In this document: piece by piece, positions 1 to 6,834 of the stretch
How the letters are laid out: every line of letters starts with the position of its first letter
Numbering within the stretch: position 1 is the first letter of the stretch
DNA from: an uncultured Allosphingosinicella sp.
Lineage (GTDB): Bacteria; Pseudomonadota; Alphaproteobacteria; Sphingomonadales; Sphingomonadaceae
Direction of reading: 5' to 3'
Length of the DNA: 17,104 nt
Assembly: GCA_934539295.1 (NCBI GenBank)
Contig: CAKTCN010000050.1
Span: 1 to 17,104, forward strand
The notes under the pieces: generated by a model
Databases searched by the model: none
Seen by the model: only the letters and a program-made list of their open reading frames with translations
Told to the model about the DNA's origin: nothing
Made by a program: the position numbers and the translations under genes

Positions 1-490
1 CAGCACGCGCGATCAGGCGGGTCAGCGCCGCCGACAGGCCGGTCTCGTTGACGCTGCCGACCAGCTTGCCGGTGACGACAAGGCCCCAGGTCGCCGCATT
101 GACGAACAGCGAACGGCCGTCGCCGACATGGCTCTTCCAGTCGCCCCCGGCGATCTTGTCGCGGATCAGCGCGTCGCGCGTGGCGGTGTCGGGGATGCGC
201 AGCAACGCCTCGGCCAGGCACATCAGCGCCACGCCCTCCTGGCTGGACAGCGCATATTCCTGCACCAGTCCCTCGACCCCGCCGCCCCGATGCTTGCCGC
301 GCACAGCCGACACCAATTGCCACGCCGTTGCCCGCGCGGCCGCGCGGACGTCGTCGGGAAGGCGCGCCTGTTCGAGCAGCGGCGCCAGGCATTCCGGCTC
401 CGGCCGTCGATAGGCGGCGGTGATGGCGCGGCGCAGCGCCGATTGTTCACGAACGGGTGGGGCGAAATCTGCGAAAGGCGCGCGGGTCAT
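1..490 (-). CDS. putA: PutA, bifunctional proline dehydrogenase / P5C dehydrogenase (N-terminal part, cut by window edge)
   Basis: PutA oxidises proline to glutamate in two steps at the membrane, using FAD and then NAD. Only the first 163 codons are present; the gene continues past base 1. The frame reads MTRAPFADFAPPVREQ and then a stretch typical of PutA N-termini (AITAAYRRPEPECL, LSSQEGVALMCLAEALLRIP, SLFVNAATWGLVVTGKL). These belong to the arm and dimerisation region before the proline dehydrogenase barrel. The start ATG at 488-490 is preceded by AAGGA with 6 bases between. There is no ribbon-helix-helix DNA-binding region ahead of the arm domain, so this PutA should not repress itself. 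That fits the separate divergent Lrp-type regulator next door. FAD-binding and aldehyde dehydrogenase parts lie outside the window. Confidence 0.93.
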   Translation of the reverse strand, partial: MTRAPFADFAPPVREQSALRRAITAAYRRPEPECLAPLLEQARLPDDVRAAARATAWQLVSAVRGKHRGGGVEGLVQEYALSSQEGVALMCLAEALLRIPDTATRDALIRDKIAGGDWKSHVGDGRSLFVNAATWGLVVTGKLVGSVNETGLSAALTRLIARA

Positions 491-601
491 GGTCGTTCCT
501 TGAAGGTGCCACTCCCCTAGACGAACGAGACGTGGCATTCAGACCAAAGTCGGCCGCTTCAACGAACAAGCCGACCATAGTTGCGAGGTTTGACGATACT
601 T
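491..601. promoter_or_regulatory. putA-putR divergent promoter region with spaced dyads
   Basis: This 111-bp gap separates the divergent starts of putA and putR and must hold both promoters. Two inverted repeats are visible: TGCCAC (507-512) with GTGGCA (532-537), and GTCGGC (549-554) with GCCGAC (570-575). Their centre-to-centre spacings of 25 and 21 bp are compatible with Lrp-type regulators, which often bind several spaced sites on one face of DNA. No confident -35/-10 pair could be chosen. Assigning these dyads to PutR is inference. Confidence 0.4.
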
Positions 602-1075
602 ATGGCCGAGAAACTGCCTGCAGCTGGTGAAATCGACCAGTTCGATCGGCGCATCATCGCCGCTCTCAGGGAAGACGGGCGCATGTCGGTGACGGACCTC
701 GCCGCCAAGGTGGGTCTGTCCAAGACGCCTGCGCAGGTGCGCCTGCGCCGCCTGATCGATCGCGGCTACATCCTGGGGTTTCGCGCCATCATCGATCCGG
801 TCAGGCTCGGCCTCGACCATATCGCCTTCACCGAGGTGAAGCTGTCCGACACCCGCGAGAATGCCCTGCGCGAGTTCAACGCCGCGGTGCTGCGCGTTCC
901 CGAGATCGAGGAATGTCACATGCTGGCCAGTCACTTCGACTATCTGCTGAAGGTGCGCACCGCCGATATCCGCCGTTATCGCGAGGTGCTGGCCGAGAAG
1001 ATCTCCACCCTGCCCCACGTGTCGAGCACGTCGACCTATGTGGCGATGGAGACGGTGCGCGAGACGGCACCATGA
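602..1075 (+). CDS. putR: PutR, Lrp/AsnC-family regulator of proline catabolism
   Basis: This 157-aa protein has the Lrp/AsnC layout: an N-terminal helix-turn-helix (about residues 29-57, SVTDLAAKVGLSKTPAQVRL, then LIDRGYILGF) and a C-terminal RAM ligand-binding/oligomerisation domain (about 65-150, with EIEECHMLASHFDYLLKV). It sits head-to-head with putA. This is the arrangement of PutR, the proline-responsive activator of putA in alphaproteobacteria whose PutA lacks its own DNA-binding domain. The ATG at 602 was chosen over the in-frame TTG at 581 because the family fold needs nothing before it; the ribosome-binding site is weak (GAGG at 585-588). The symbol rests on the divergent context as well as the family. 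Confidence 0.85.
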   Translation: MAEKLPAAGEIDQFDRRIIAALREDGRMSVTDLAAKVGLSKTPAQVRLRRLIDRGYILGFRAIIDPVRLGLDHIAFTEVKLSDTRENALREFNAAVLRVPEIEECHMLASHFDYLLKVRTADIRRYREVLAEKISTLPHVSSTSTYVAMETVRETAP

Positions 1076-1085
1076 TCGTGCGGGG

Positions 1086-1115
1086 TTGACATCCACCCGC
1101 GCACGAGCGCAATTG
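1086..1115 (+). promoter_or_regulatory. Possible promoter of the phhA leader transcript
   Basis: A perfect consensus -35 hexamer TTGACA lies at 1086-1091, in the gap just after putR. The -10 is poor: CAATTG at 1110-1115 (18-bp spacer) or TTGTAT at 1113-1118 (21-bp spacer). If the first is right, transcription would start at about 1122, on the A of the leader ATG. The call depends mainly on the -35 match and on the position just ahead of the leader peptide. Confidence 0.35.
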
Positions 1116-1121
1116 TATCCC

Positions 1122-1226
1122 ATGTCGAACACGGCCCTTCTTGGACAAGACGCTGCAGCCCTTGGCTGGCGTGGGCCGTTTTATGGCTATTCCTATTATT
1201 TTACCGCCCGGGCGGAGACGGACTGA
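1122..1226 (+). CDS. Phe/Tyr-rich leader peptide of the phhA attenuator
   Basis: This 34-codon ORF (ATG 1122, TGA 1224-1226) lies between putR and phhA. Residues 20-27 read FYGYSYYF: four Tyr and two Phe in eight codons (1179-1202). This cluster resembles the regulatory codon runs in the PheA and TrpE leader peptides. A strong intrinsic terminator begins 30 bases after the stop codon and precedes phhA, whose substrate is Phe and product is Tyr. Two features support a real leader: the codon cluster falls just before a segment (1208-1215) able to pair with the terminator's 5' arm, and the stop codon is placed so that a terminating ribosome would cover that segment. There is no clear Shine-Dalgarno upstream, so initiation may be weak or leaderless. 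The role is inferred from sequence alone. Confidence 0.72.
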   Translation: MSNTALLGQDAAALGWRGPFYGYSYYFTARAETD

Positions 1227-1265
1227 CGCGCTGATCACATCGCGACCAATCCCGACCCCGCCCGG
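1208..1265 (+). promoter_or_regulatory. Putative antiterminator pairing of the phhA leader RNA
   Basis: CCGGGCGG (1208-1215) is perfectly complementary over 8 bases to CCGCCCGG (1258-1265). The second segment includes most of the 5' arm of the terminator (1256-1262), so the two structures exclude each other. A ribosome paused at the early Tyr codons (1182-1190) would leave 1208-1215 free and favour this pairing. A ribosome reaching the stop codon would cover it and favour termination. Segment 1204-1215 is itself a 12-base palindrome and could fold on its own into a 4-bp hairpin. No folding energies were computed. Confidence 0.5.
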
Positions 1266-1286
1266 ACCTTCCAGGCGGGGTTTTTT
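1256..1286 (+). terminator. Rho-independent terminator/attenuator ahead of phhA
   Basis: A 7-bp GC stem pairs CCCCGCC (1256-1262) with GGCGGGG (1274-1280). It can be extended after one mismatch by an inner GGA/TCC stem (1264-1266 with 1270-1272), and six T residues follow (1281-1286). It ends about 25 bases before the phhA start and follows the leader peptide rather than putR directly, which makes attenuation more likely than simple termination of putR. Confidence 0.85.
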
Positions 1287-1311
1287 GCATTTCACGACAA
1301 GGATCATCGAA

Positions 1312-2166
1312 GTGGCACAGGATGCAGAGACCATGAAGGCGGCGAACGAGACCGCTCCTACGCCGCCGCCGGGCGCTGCGGCCGACTGGACGGTGCCGCA
1401 GCGCTGGGACGAGCTGACAGCCGAGGACCATTGGGTGTGGGATACCTTGTTCGCGCGCCAGCAGACCCTGCTCCATGGCCGCGCGGTGGAAGCATTCGAG
1501 CGGTCGCTCGATGTGCTGCACCTCTCACGTCCCGGCGTGCCGAACTTCGACGAATTGTCGGACAAGCTTCATGCCCGCACCGGTTGGAGCGTGGTGGCCG
1601 TACCCGGCCTCGTGCCCGACGACGTCTTCTTCAAGCATCTGAGCCAGCGGCGGTTTCCCGCCGGCAACTTCATCCGTACGGCGGGACAGCTCGACTATCT
1701 GGAGGAGCCGGACGTCTTCCACGATGTGTTCGGCCACGTGCCGCTGCTCGCCCAGCCCGAGATCGCCGACTTCATGCAGGCGATGGGCGAACTGGGCTTG
1801 GAAGCCTTGCGCGCCGGCCAGCTTCATCGCCTCGCCCGCCTCTACTGGCACACGGTCGAGTTCGGGCTTGCGCGCGAGGATGGCAACCTGCGCATCTATG
1901 GCGCGGGCATCCTGTCGAGCTTCGGCGAGGCGCATTACTCATTGGACAGCGCCAAGCCGCACCGGATTGCGTTCGACCTGCCGCGCGTGCTGCGCACCAA
2001 CTATCGCACCGACAGCTTCCAGGCGAACTACTTCGTGATCGATCGGTTCGAGGATGTGCTGAAGCTGCTCCAGGAGAATGACTTCGCCGCCCTGTGCCGC
2101 GATCTCGATGCCCTGCCCGACATCAATCCCGGCACGTTCGGCGACGAGGACCGGCTCGCCGCCTGA
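1312..2166 (+). CDS. phhA: Phenylalanine 4-monooxygenase (phenylalanine hydroxylase)
   Basis: PhhA hydroxylates phenylalanine to tyrosine with tetrahydropterin and oxygen at a mononuclear iron. The 284-aa product has the bacterial single-domain aromatic amino acid hydroxylase form, without the regulatory ACT domain of animal enzymes. The iron ligands are visible: His137 and His142 in FHDVFGHVPLL and Glu183 in WHTVEFGL, nearly the same numbering as the Chromobacterium enzyme. GTG 1312 was chosen because AAGGA (1299-1303) lies 8 bases upstream. ATG 1333 (277 aa) is a fair alternative, with AGGA 10 bases ahead. The in-frame ATG 1183 is unlikely because the terminator would then lie inside the gene. 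The Phe/Tyr leader upstream suggests expression rises when charged Tyr or Phe tRNA is scarce, so PhhA may serve tyrosine supply here as much as phenylalanine breakdown. Confidence 0.95.
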   Translation: MAQDAETMKAANETAPTPPPGAAADWTVPQRWDELTAEDHWVWDTLFARQQTLLHGRAVEAFERSLDVLHLSRPGVPNFDELSDKLHARTGWSVVAVPGLVPDDVFFKHLSQRRFPAGNFIRTAGQLDYLEEPDVFHDVFGHVPLLAQPEIADFMQAMGELGLEALRAGQLHRLARLYWHTVEFGLAREDGNLRIYGAGILSSFGEAHYSLDSAKPHRIAFDLPRVLRTNYRTDSFQANYFVIDRFEDVLKLLQENDFAALCRDLDALPDINPGTFGDEDRLAA

Positions 2167-2195
2167 GCGATTGGGATCCCAACAGTGGACGCGAA

Positions 2196-2226
2196 GCCCC
2201 TGCGCGCCTATGTGGTGCGCAGGGGC
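2196..2226 (+). terminator. Perfect 10-bp hairpin between phhA and the GntR gene
   Basis: GCCCCTGCGC (2196-2205) and GCGCAGGGGC (2217-2226) form a perfect 10-bp stem with an 11-base loop, 30 bases after the phhA stop. No T-run follows, so it may be a weak terminator, an mRNA-stabilising structure, or a block separating phhA from the downstream regulator. Confidence 0.5.
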
Positions 2227-2263
2227 CGCTGCCGTTCGTGCAGCACGGCAAGAGAGAGAAAAT

Positions 2264-2932
2264 TTGGAAAGCCCGGTCGCTCAGCGCATCCGTGAACTCA
2301 TTTTGGACGGCACATTCGCGCCCGGCACACGTGTCGCGGAGGCCGCATTGGCCGAGCGGCTGGGCGTGTCGCGCACGCCGGTGCGCAACGCCTTGCCCGC
2401 GCTCGCCTCCGAAGGCTTGCTCGAGCCCGCGGGCAAGCGCGGCTATGCGGTGCGCGGCTTCAATGTCGAGGACAGTTTCCGCGGCACCGAGATGCGCTGC
2501 GTGCTGGAAGGCTATGCCGCGCGCGAGATCGCGTCGCGCGGACCCAGCAAGGAGTTGATCGCCGACCTGCGTGCCTGCCTGGCTGAGGGCGACGAGATCT
2601 TCGCCAAGGGCTATCTCGTCAAGGAGGACGAGGCCGCCTATGCCCGCATGAACCGCCGCTTCCATGACCTGATCGTCGAGGGTGCGGGCAATGGGTTGCT
2701 GTCGGACCTCATCAGCCGCGTCTATGCCGTGCCGTTCGTGGCGCCCGGCATCGTCGCCTTCAACCGCGTGCCGATCGAGGAGGCATTCCCGATCCTCGTT
2801 TCCGGCCACCACCAGCATCACGCGATCGTGGATGCGCTGGAAGCGCGGCAGGCGGACGTGGCCGAGATGCTGATGCGCGGCCATTCGACGCCGGCGCGGC
2901 ATAGCCTGGGGCTGACCGACAGGCAGCAATAG
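2264..2932 (+). CDS. GntR-family transcriptional regulator, FadR/FCD subfamily
   Basis: A 222-aa regulator with an N-terminal winged helix (about residues 3-65, with AERLGVSRTPVRNALPALAS and RGYAVRGF) and a C-terminal all-helical FCD ligand-binding domain. Likely FCD metal-ligand histidines are His134 (RFHDLI), His185/186 (QHHAIVDAL) and His207 (MRGH). The start is probably TTG 2264, a few bases after a purine-rich GAGAGAG (2252-2258). The in-frame ATG 2210 lies in the loop of the preceding hairpin and would add 18 residues not typical of the family. Its target is unknown. FCD regulators usually sense small carboxylates or amino acid breakdown products, and the place after phhA makes an aromatic amino acid link possible but unproven. 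Confidence 0.85.
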   Translation: MESPVAQRIRELILDGTFAPGTRVAEAALAERLGVSRTPVRNALPALASEGLLEPAGKRGYAVRGFNVEDSFRGTEMRCVLEGYAAREIASRGPSKELIADLRACLAEGDEIFAKGYLVKEDEAAYARMNRRFHDLIVEGAGNGLLSDLISRVYAVPFVAPGIVAFNRVPIEEAFPILVSGHHQHHAIVDALEARQADVAEMLMRGHSTPARHSLGLTDRQQ

Positions 2933-2941
2933 GCAAGGCTT

Positions 2942-3056
2942 CGTTCGTCCCGAGCCCTTCGACTTCGCTCAGGATAAACTCGGCCGAACGGCCGAAGTCG
3001 CCGGGCGCACACGAGGAGTCATCACGAGCGCCCCTCGACTTCGCTCGGGACGAACG
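2942..3056. repeat. Paired REP-like element (GAGCGAAGTCGA core) with 14-bp terminal inverted repeats
   Basis: The ends CGTTCGTCCCGAGC (2942-2955) and GCTCGGGACGAACG (3043-3056) are perfect inverted repeats. Inside, TCGACTTCGCTC occurs twice in direct orientation (2959-2970 and 3035-3046), and CGGCC/GGCCG makes a small hairpin at 2981-2994. The core resembles the short interspersed palindromes common in sphingomonad intergenic regions. It lies between two convergent genes and is not part of either. Confidence 0.7.
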
Positions 3057-3078
3057 CAAGCTGGTGATCAACCTACTT

Positions 3079-3161
3079 CGTCATTGCGAGGAGCGTGGCG
3101 ACGAAGCAATCCAGACTGCATGAGTGCCGCACTGGATTGCTTCGCTCCGCTCGCAATGACG
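3079..3161. repeat. Long palindromic intergenic repeat (CGTCATTGCGAG type)
   Basis: The left arm (3079-3114) starts CGTCATTGCGAG and ends GAAGCAATCCAG. The right arm (3132-3161) starts CTGGATTGCTTCG and ends CTCGCAATGACG. The arms are inverted copies, the left one about 6 bases longer, around a 17-base loop. It is a widely seen type of bacterial intergenic palindrome. It follows directly on the previous repeat and ends 18 bases before the cysI stop, so it could also act as a bidirectional transcription stop. Confidence 0.75.
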
Positions 3162-3178
3162 AGTGGGGGAGATCGGGT

Positions 3179-4891
3179 TCAGAGCGAAGCCAGATACCCG
3201 GCCCGATGCACGAAGTCGCCGAAATGCTCGCCGGCTTCCCGCTCCCGCCCATAGCGGCCGAGCATCTCGCCGAGGATCTCCAGGATCGCCGCCTCGCCGA
3301 TATTTTCGCGATACAGCGTGTTCAGCCGCTCGCCATGGAAGCCGCCGCCGACCCACAGGTTGTACTTGCCGGGCGCGCGGCCGGTCAGTGCGATCTCGGC
3401 CACATAGGGGCGCGAGCAGCCATTGGGGCAGCCGCTGATCCGGACGGTGATCGGCTCGTCGATCAGGCCGTTGGCCGCCAGTATCTCTTCAATCCGCGTG
3501 GCGAAGTCGGGCATGTACCGCTCGGCCTCGGCCATCGCGAGCACGCAGGTCGGCAGCGCGACGCAGGCGATCGAGCTTTGCCGCATTGCGCTCAGCCGCT
3601 CGCTGTCGCCAAGGCCATGGTCGGCGAGCAAGGTCTCGATCTGCGCCCGGCTCTCCGGCGGGATGTCGGCGATGATGAGGTTCTGGTTGGGCGTCAGCCG
3701 GAACGCCCCCTTATGGACCTGCGCGATCGCACGCAGGCCATCCATGAAGCGCTGGCGTTCGAAGTTCGACACGCGGCCGCTCGGGATGAACACCGTGTAG
3801 TTGAACCGGCCATTGTCATTCTCGCGCCAGCCGTAGAGGTCGCCGTTGGAGGTGAACTCGAAGTTGCGCACGGGATCGAAGTCGAAGCCCATGCGGCGCT
3901 CGATCTCGCCCTTCACCCAATCCACACCCTTGTCGTGCACGGTGTACTTGAATCGCGCGCGCGGCCGGTGCTTGCGGTTGCCGAAGTCGCGTTGCGTCCC
4001 CATCACCGCGTCGGCGGCGATGTTGAGCTTGTCCTTGGGCACGAAGCCGACCACGTCGGCGAGGCGCGCAAAGGTCTCCGGATCGCTGTCGTTGCGGCCC
4101 ATGCCGCCGCCGATCGAGACGTTGAAGCCTTCCAGGCTCCCGTCCGCCCCCGTCACCGCGATGAAGCCCAGATCCTGCGTGTAGATGTCGATGTCGTTCG
4201 ACGGCGGCACCGCGAAGCCGATCTTGAACTTACGCGGCAGATATTGCTTCCCGTAGAAGGGCTCTTCCTCCTGGCTCGTCGCCACGCGCTCTTCGCCATA
4301 CCATATCTCGTGATAGGCATGGGTCTTGGGGATCACATGGTCGCTGAGCGTCTTGGAGAGCGCCGCGACCTCGGCATGGAGCGCGGAATCGCGCGGATCG
4401 GCCGTCGCCATCACGCCGCGCGCATCGTCGCCGCAGGCCGCGATCGTGTCGAGCAGCACGTCGTGCAGCCCCTGAATGATCGGGCGGACATCCTCCTTCA
4501 CCACCCAGTGGAACTGGAAGGTCTGGCGCGTGGTCAGGCGGATGGTGTTGCCGCCATGCTGGCGCGCAAGCTCGTCGATGCGCAGCCACTGTTCGGGCGT
4601 GCACACGCCGCCAGGCAGTCGCACGCGGATCATGAAGGTATAGGCCGGCTCCAGCTTCTGCCGGCGGCGCTCGTCGCGGATGTCGCGGTCGTCCTGCTGA
4701 TAGATTCCGTGGAACTTCATCAGCTTGTTGTCTTCGAACGTGACGCTGCCCGTGATGCGGTTGAGCAGGCTCTCGTTGATCGTGCCGCGCAGGTAATCGC
4801 TCTTCACCTTGAGCGTTTCGTCGGGCCCGAGATTCTCCAGCGGCTGCGAGATGTCCGCGCTGCGGTCGACGGTGGTGGTGGTGTCAGTCAT
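3179..4891 (-). CDS. cysI: Sulfite reductase (NADPH) hemoprotein, beta subunit
   Basis: CysI reduces sulfite to sulfide with six electrons, using siroheme coupled to a [4Fe-4S] cluster and electrons from CysJ. At 570 aa it matches the usual family length. The four cluster/siroheme cysteines are visible as C443 and C449 (CVALPTC) and C488 and C492 (SGCPNGCSRPY). The substrate-binding basic region includes TIRLTTRQTFQFHW and KHRPRARFKYTV. The ATG at 4891 is preceded by AGAGGG about 8 bases upstream. It is the last gene of the cys operon and is separated from cysJ by 112 bp carrying a palindromic repeat, so it may be partly uncoupled from cysJ in expression. Confidence 0.97.
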   Translation of the reverse strand: MTDTTTTVDRSADISQPLENLGPDETLKVKSDYLRGTINESLLNRITGSVTFEDNKLMKFHGIYQQDDRDIRDERRRQKLEPAYTFMIRVRLPGGVCTPEQWLRIDELARQHGGNTIRLTTRQTFQFHWVVKEDVRPIIQGLHDVLLDTIAACGDDARGVMATADPRDSALHAEVAALSKTLSDHVIPKTHAYHEIWYGEERVATSQEEEPFYGKQYLPRKFKIGFAVPPSNDIDIYTQDLGFIAVTGADGSLEGFNVSIGGGMGRNDSDPETFARLADVVGFVPKDKLNIAADAVMGTQRDFGNRKHRPRARFKYTVHDKGVDWVKGEIERRMGFDFDPVRNFEFTSNGDLYGWRENDNGRFNYTVFIPSGRVSNFERQRFMDGLRAIAQVHKGAFRLTPNQNLIIADIPPESRAQIETLLADHGLGDSERLSAMRQSSIACVALPTCVLAMAEAERYMPDFATRIEEILAANGLIDEPITVRISGCPNGCSRPYVAEIALTGRAPGKYNLWVGGGFHGERLNTLYRENIGEAAILEILGEMLGRYGREREAGEHFGDFVHRAGYLASL

Positions 4892-4907
4892 CGTTCTATC
4901 CCTCTGC

Positions 4908-4992
4908 CGTCACCCCGGACTTGATCCGGGGTCCCGCTTCTTGCCTCTCGTCCGAAGAAGAAGCGGGATGCCGGATCAAGTCCGGCATGACG
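4908..4992. repeat. REP-type palindrome inside the cysJ-cysI gap
   Basis: The left arm (4908-4942, starting CGTCACCCCGGACTTGATCC) and the right arm (4958-4992, ending GGATCAAGTCCGGCATGACG) are imperfect inverted copies of about 35 bases around a 15-base loop. The sequence type (CCGGACTTGATCCGG followed by CCCGCTTCTT) is a familiar dispersed palindrome of sphingomonads. It fills most of the intergenic gap, just upstream of the cysI ribosome-binding site. Confidence 0.8.
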
Positions 4993-5003
4993 TTGTAAAA
5001 ACA

Positions 5004-6803
5004 TCAATACACATCCCGCTGGTAGCGGTGGTCGGTCTGGAGGTTGCGGACGTAGGTTTCCGCGCCCTCGCGGCTGAGGCCGCCTTCGTTTTCCACGACC
5101 GAGATCAGCGCCTCGTGCACGTCCGGCGCCATGTTGTTGGCATCGCCGCACACGTAGAAATGCGCACCGGATTCGAGCCAGGCGAACAGCTCCGCCGCCC
5201 GCTCACGCATGCGGTCCTGAACATAGATCTTGCCCCCATGGTCGCGCGAGAAGGCGACGTCCATGCGGGTGAGGACGCCGTCGTCCATCAGCTGCTGCCA
5301 CTCGGTCTGGTAGAGGAAGTCGCTGCGGAAGTTTCGGTCGCCGAAGAAGATCCAGTTTTGGCCCCTCGCCTCGCGTGCCTCGCGCTCCTGCATGAAGGCG
5401 CGGTAGGGCGCGATGCCGGTGCCGGCGCCGACCATGATCACCGGCACGTCGTCGCCGGGCAGGCGGAAATGCTCGTTGCTCTGGATATAGACCGGCAGGG
5501 TCGATCCGACTTCCATCCGGTCGGCGAGCAGGCAGGAGGCGACGCCGTGACGCCGCTCGCCATGCAGGTCGTAGCGGACCGGCGAGACGGTGATATGCGC
5601 CTCCCCCGGCACCGACGCCATGCTCGAAGCGATCGAGTAGAGGCGCGGCTGGAGCGGGCGCAGGCCTTGGAGAAAGGTCTCGGGATCGATGCCCTTCAGG
5701 GGGAATTGGCGGAGCACGTCCACCAGATGGTGGTTGTAGAGGAAGGCGGTCCGCTCGGCTCGGCGGTCCTCCTGGCTGAGCGCGTTGAGTTCGGCGGCGC
5801 CGGTCAGCTTGCCCCAATGTTCGAGCAGGCGCGGGGTCGAGACGGTGATCTCATACTTGGACGCCAGCGCCTCGCCGAGCGTGGTACTTGCGCCCTTCAC
5901 CGTCACTGGCGCGTCGGCGGAGAGGCCTGCCGCGTCCAGCACCGACGCGACCACCGCCGGGTCGTTGCTGCACTCGATGCCGATCGCGTCGCCCGGCTGG
6001 TAGGTGATGCCGGAGCCCGACAGGTCGATCTCCACATGCCGCGTCTCCTTGGTCGAGTGGCGGCCGACGATGGTCTGGTTCTCGATAATCGTCGCGGAGA
6101 ACGGGTTCTTCTTGTCGTAGGCCGACGCGGTCGCGGGCGCAGCGAAGGCTGCGGCCTTGGCTACGGCCGGCACGTCTGAGGCGAGCTTGTCGAGCAGGGC
6201 GGTGCTCCAGGCGGCCGCGGGCTCGTCATAGTCGATGTCGCAATCGACACGGTCGGCGATCCGCTCGGCGCCAAGCTCGGCCAGGCGCTTGTCGACGCGC
6301 TTGCCGGCCTCGCAATAATATTCGTAGGTGGAGTCGCCGAGTGCGAGCACGGAGAAGCGCACGCCGTCGAGCTTGGGCGCGCGCGCGCCCTCCAGGAACT
6401 CGAAGAAGCCGACCGACGGCTGGGGCGGATCGCCCTCGCCATAAGTGCTGACGATCACCAGCAGGTCCTGCTCGTCCTTCAACCGGCGCGTCTTGTAGTT
6501 CGCCATGTCGAACAGTTCGGCCTGAAGACCCTTGGCCTGTGCGTCGGCGGCGAGTGCCTTGGCGAGCGCGGTGCTGTTGCCCGTCTCGGTCCCGTAAAGG
6601 ATGGTCAGCGTGCGGCCCGCCGATGCCTGGGGCGCGGACGGAAGCGCTGCCGCCTGCCCGCCGGACAGGCCCGCGCCGAGCCCGGCGAAATAGCCGCTAA
6701 GCCAATTGGCCTGTGCCGCATTGAGGCCGCTCTGGATCGCGTGGACATGCTGCCACTGCTCCAGCGTGAGCGAGCCTTCCGGAAAGTTCGTCGGTGCCGT
6801 CAT
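5004..6803 (-). CDS. cysJ: Sulfite reductase (NADPH) flavoprotein, alpha subunit
   Basis: CysJ carries electrons from NADPH through FAD and FMN to CysI. The 599-aa product has the normal order: an N-terminal extension, an FMN flavodoxin domain (about 66-205, with LYGTETGNSTALA and STYGEGDPP), an Ala-rich linker (about 210-232), an FAD domain (RLYSIASS at 388-395) and an NADPH domain (VGAGTGIAPYRAFMQER about 458-474, YVCGD 550-554). It ends in RDVY, the aromatic terminus usual in this reductase family. The ATG at 6803 lies 31 bp after the cysN stop with a G-rich stretch (GGGGGAACGAG) upstream. It belongs to the same transcription unit as cysN and cysI. Confidence 0.97.
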   Translation of the reverse strand: MTAPTNFPEGSLTLEQWQHVHAIQSGLNAAQANWLSGYFAGLGAGLSGGQAAALPSAPQASAGRTLTILYGTETGNSTALAKALAADAQAKGLQAELFDMANYKTRRLKDEQDLLVIVSTYGEGDPPQPSVGFFEFLEGARAPKLDGVRFSVLALGDSTYEYYCEAGKRVDKRLAELGAERIADRVDCDIDYDEPAAAWSTALLDKLASDVPAVAKAAAFAAPATASAYDKKNPFSATIIENQTIVGRHSTKETRHVEIDLSGSGITYQPGDAIGIECSNDPAVVASVLDAAGLSADAPVTVKGASTTLGEALASKYEITVSTPRLLEHWGKLTGAAELNALSQEDRRAERTAFLYNHHLVDVLRQFPLKGIDPETFLQGLRPLQPRLYSIASSMASVPGEAHITVSPVRYDLHGERRHGVASCLLADRMEVGSTLPVYIQSNEHFRLPGDDVPVIMVGAGTGIAPYRAFMQEREAREARGQNWIFFGDRNFRSDFLYQTEWQQLMDDGVLTRMDVAFSRDHGGKIYVQDRMRERAAELFAWLESGAHFYVCGDANNMAPDVHEALISVVENEGGLSREGAETYVRNLQTDHRYQRDVY

Positions 6804-6834
6804 TGTTACGCTCGTTCCCCCAGATGGGCGCCGT

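Noticed and set aside
1204..1215. CCGCCCGGGCGG perfect palindrome as a protein operator
   Set aside because: It lies within the leader-peptide codons, and its role in RNA pairing with the terminator arm is a simpler explanation.
1183..1311. ATG 1183 as an earlier phhA start
   Set aside because: It would put the intrinsic terminator inside the coding region and add about 43 residues unlike hydroxylase N-termini.
2210..2263. ATG 2210 as the gntR start
   Set aside because: It lies in the loop of a perfect 10-bp hairpin with no ribosome-binding site; the TTG at 2264 follows GAGAGAG and fits the family's N-terminus.
3095..4924. 609-codon plus-strand open frame
   Set aside because: It lies opposite cysI, whose protein is fully recognisable. 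The frame is open because of high GC codon bias and its translation resembles no family.
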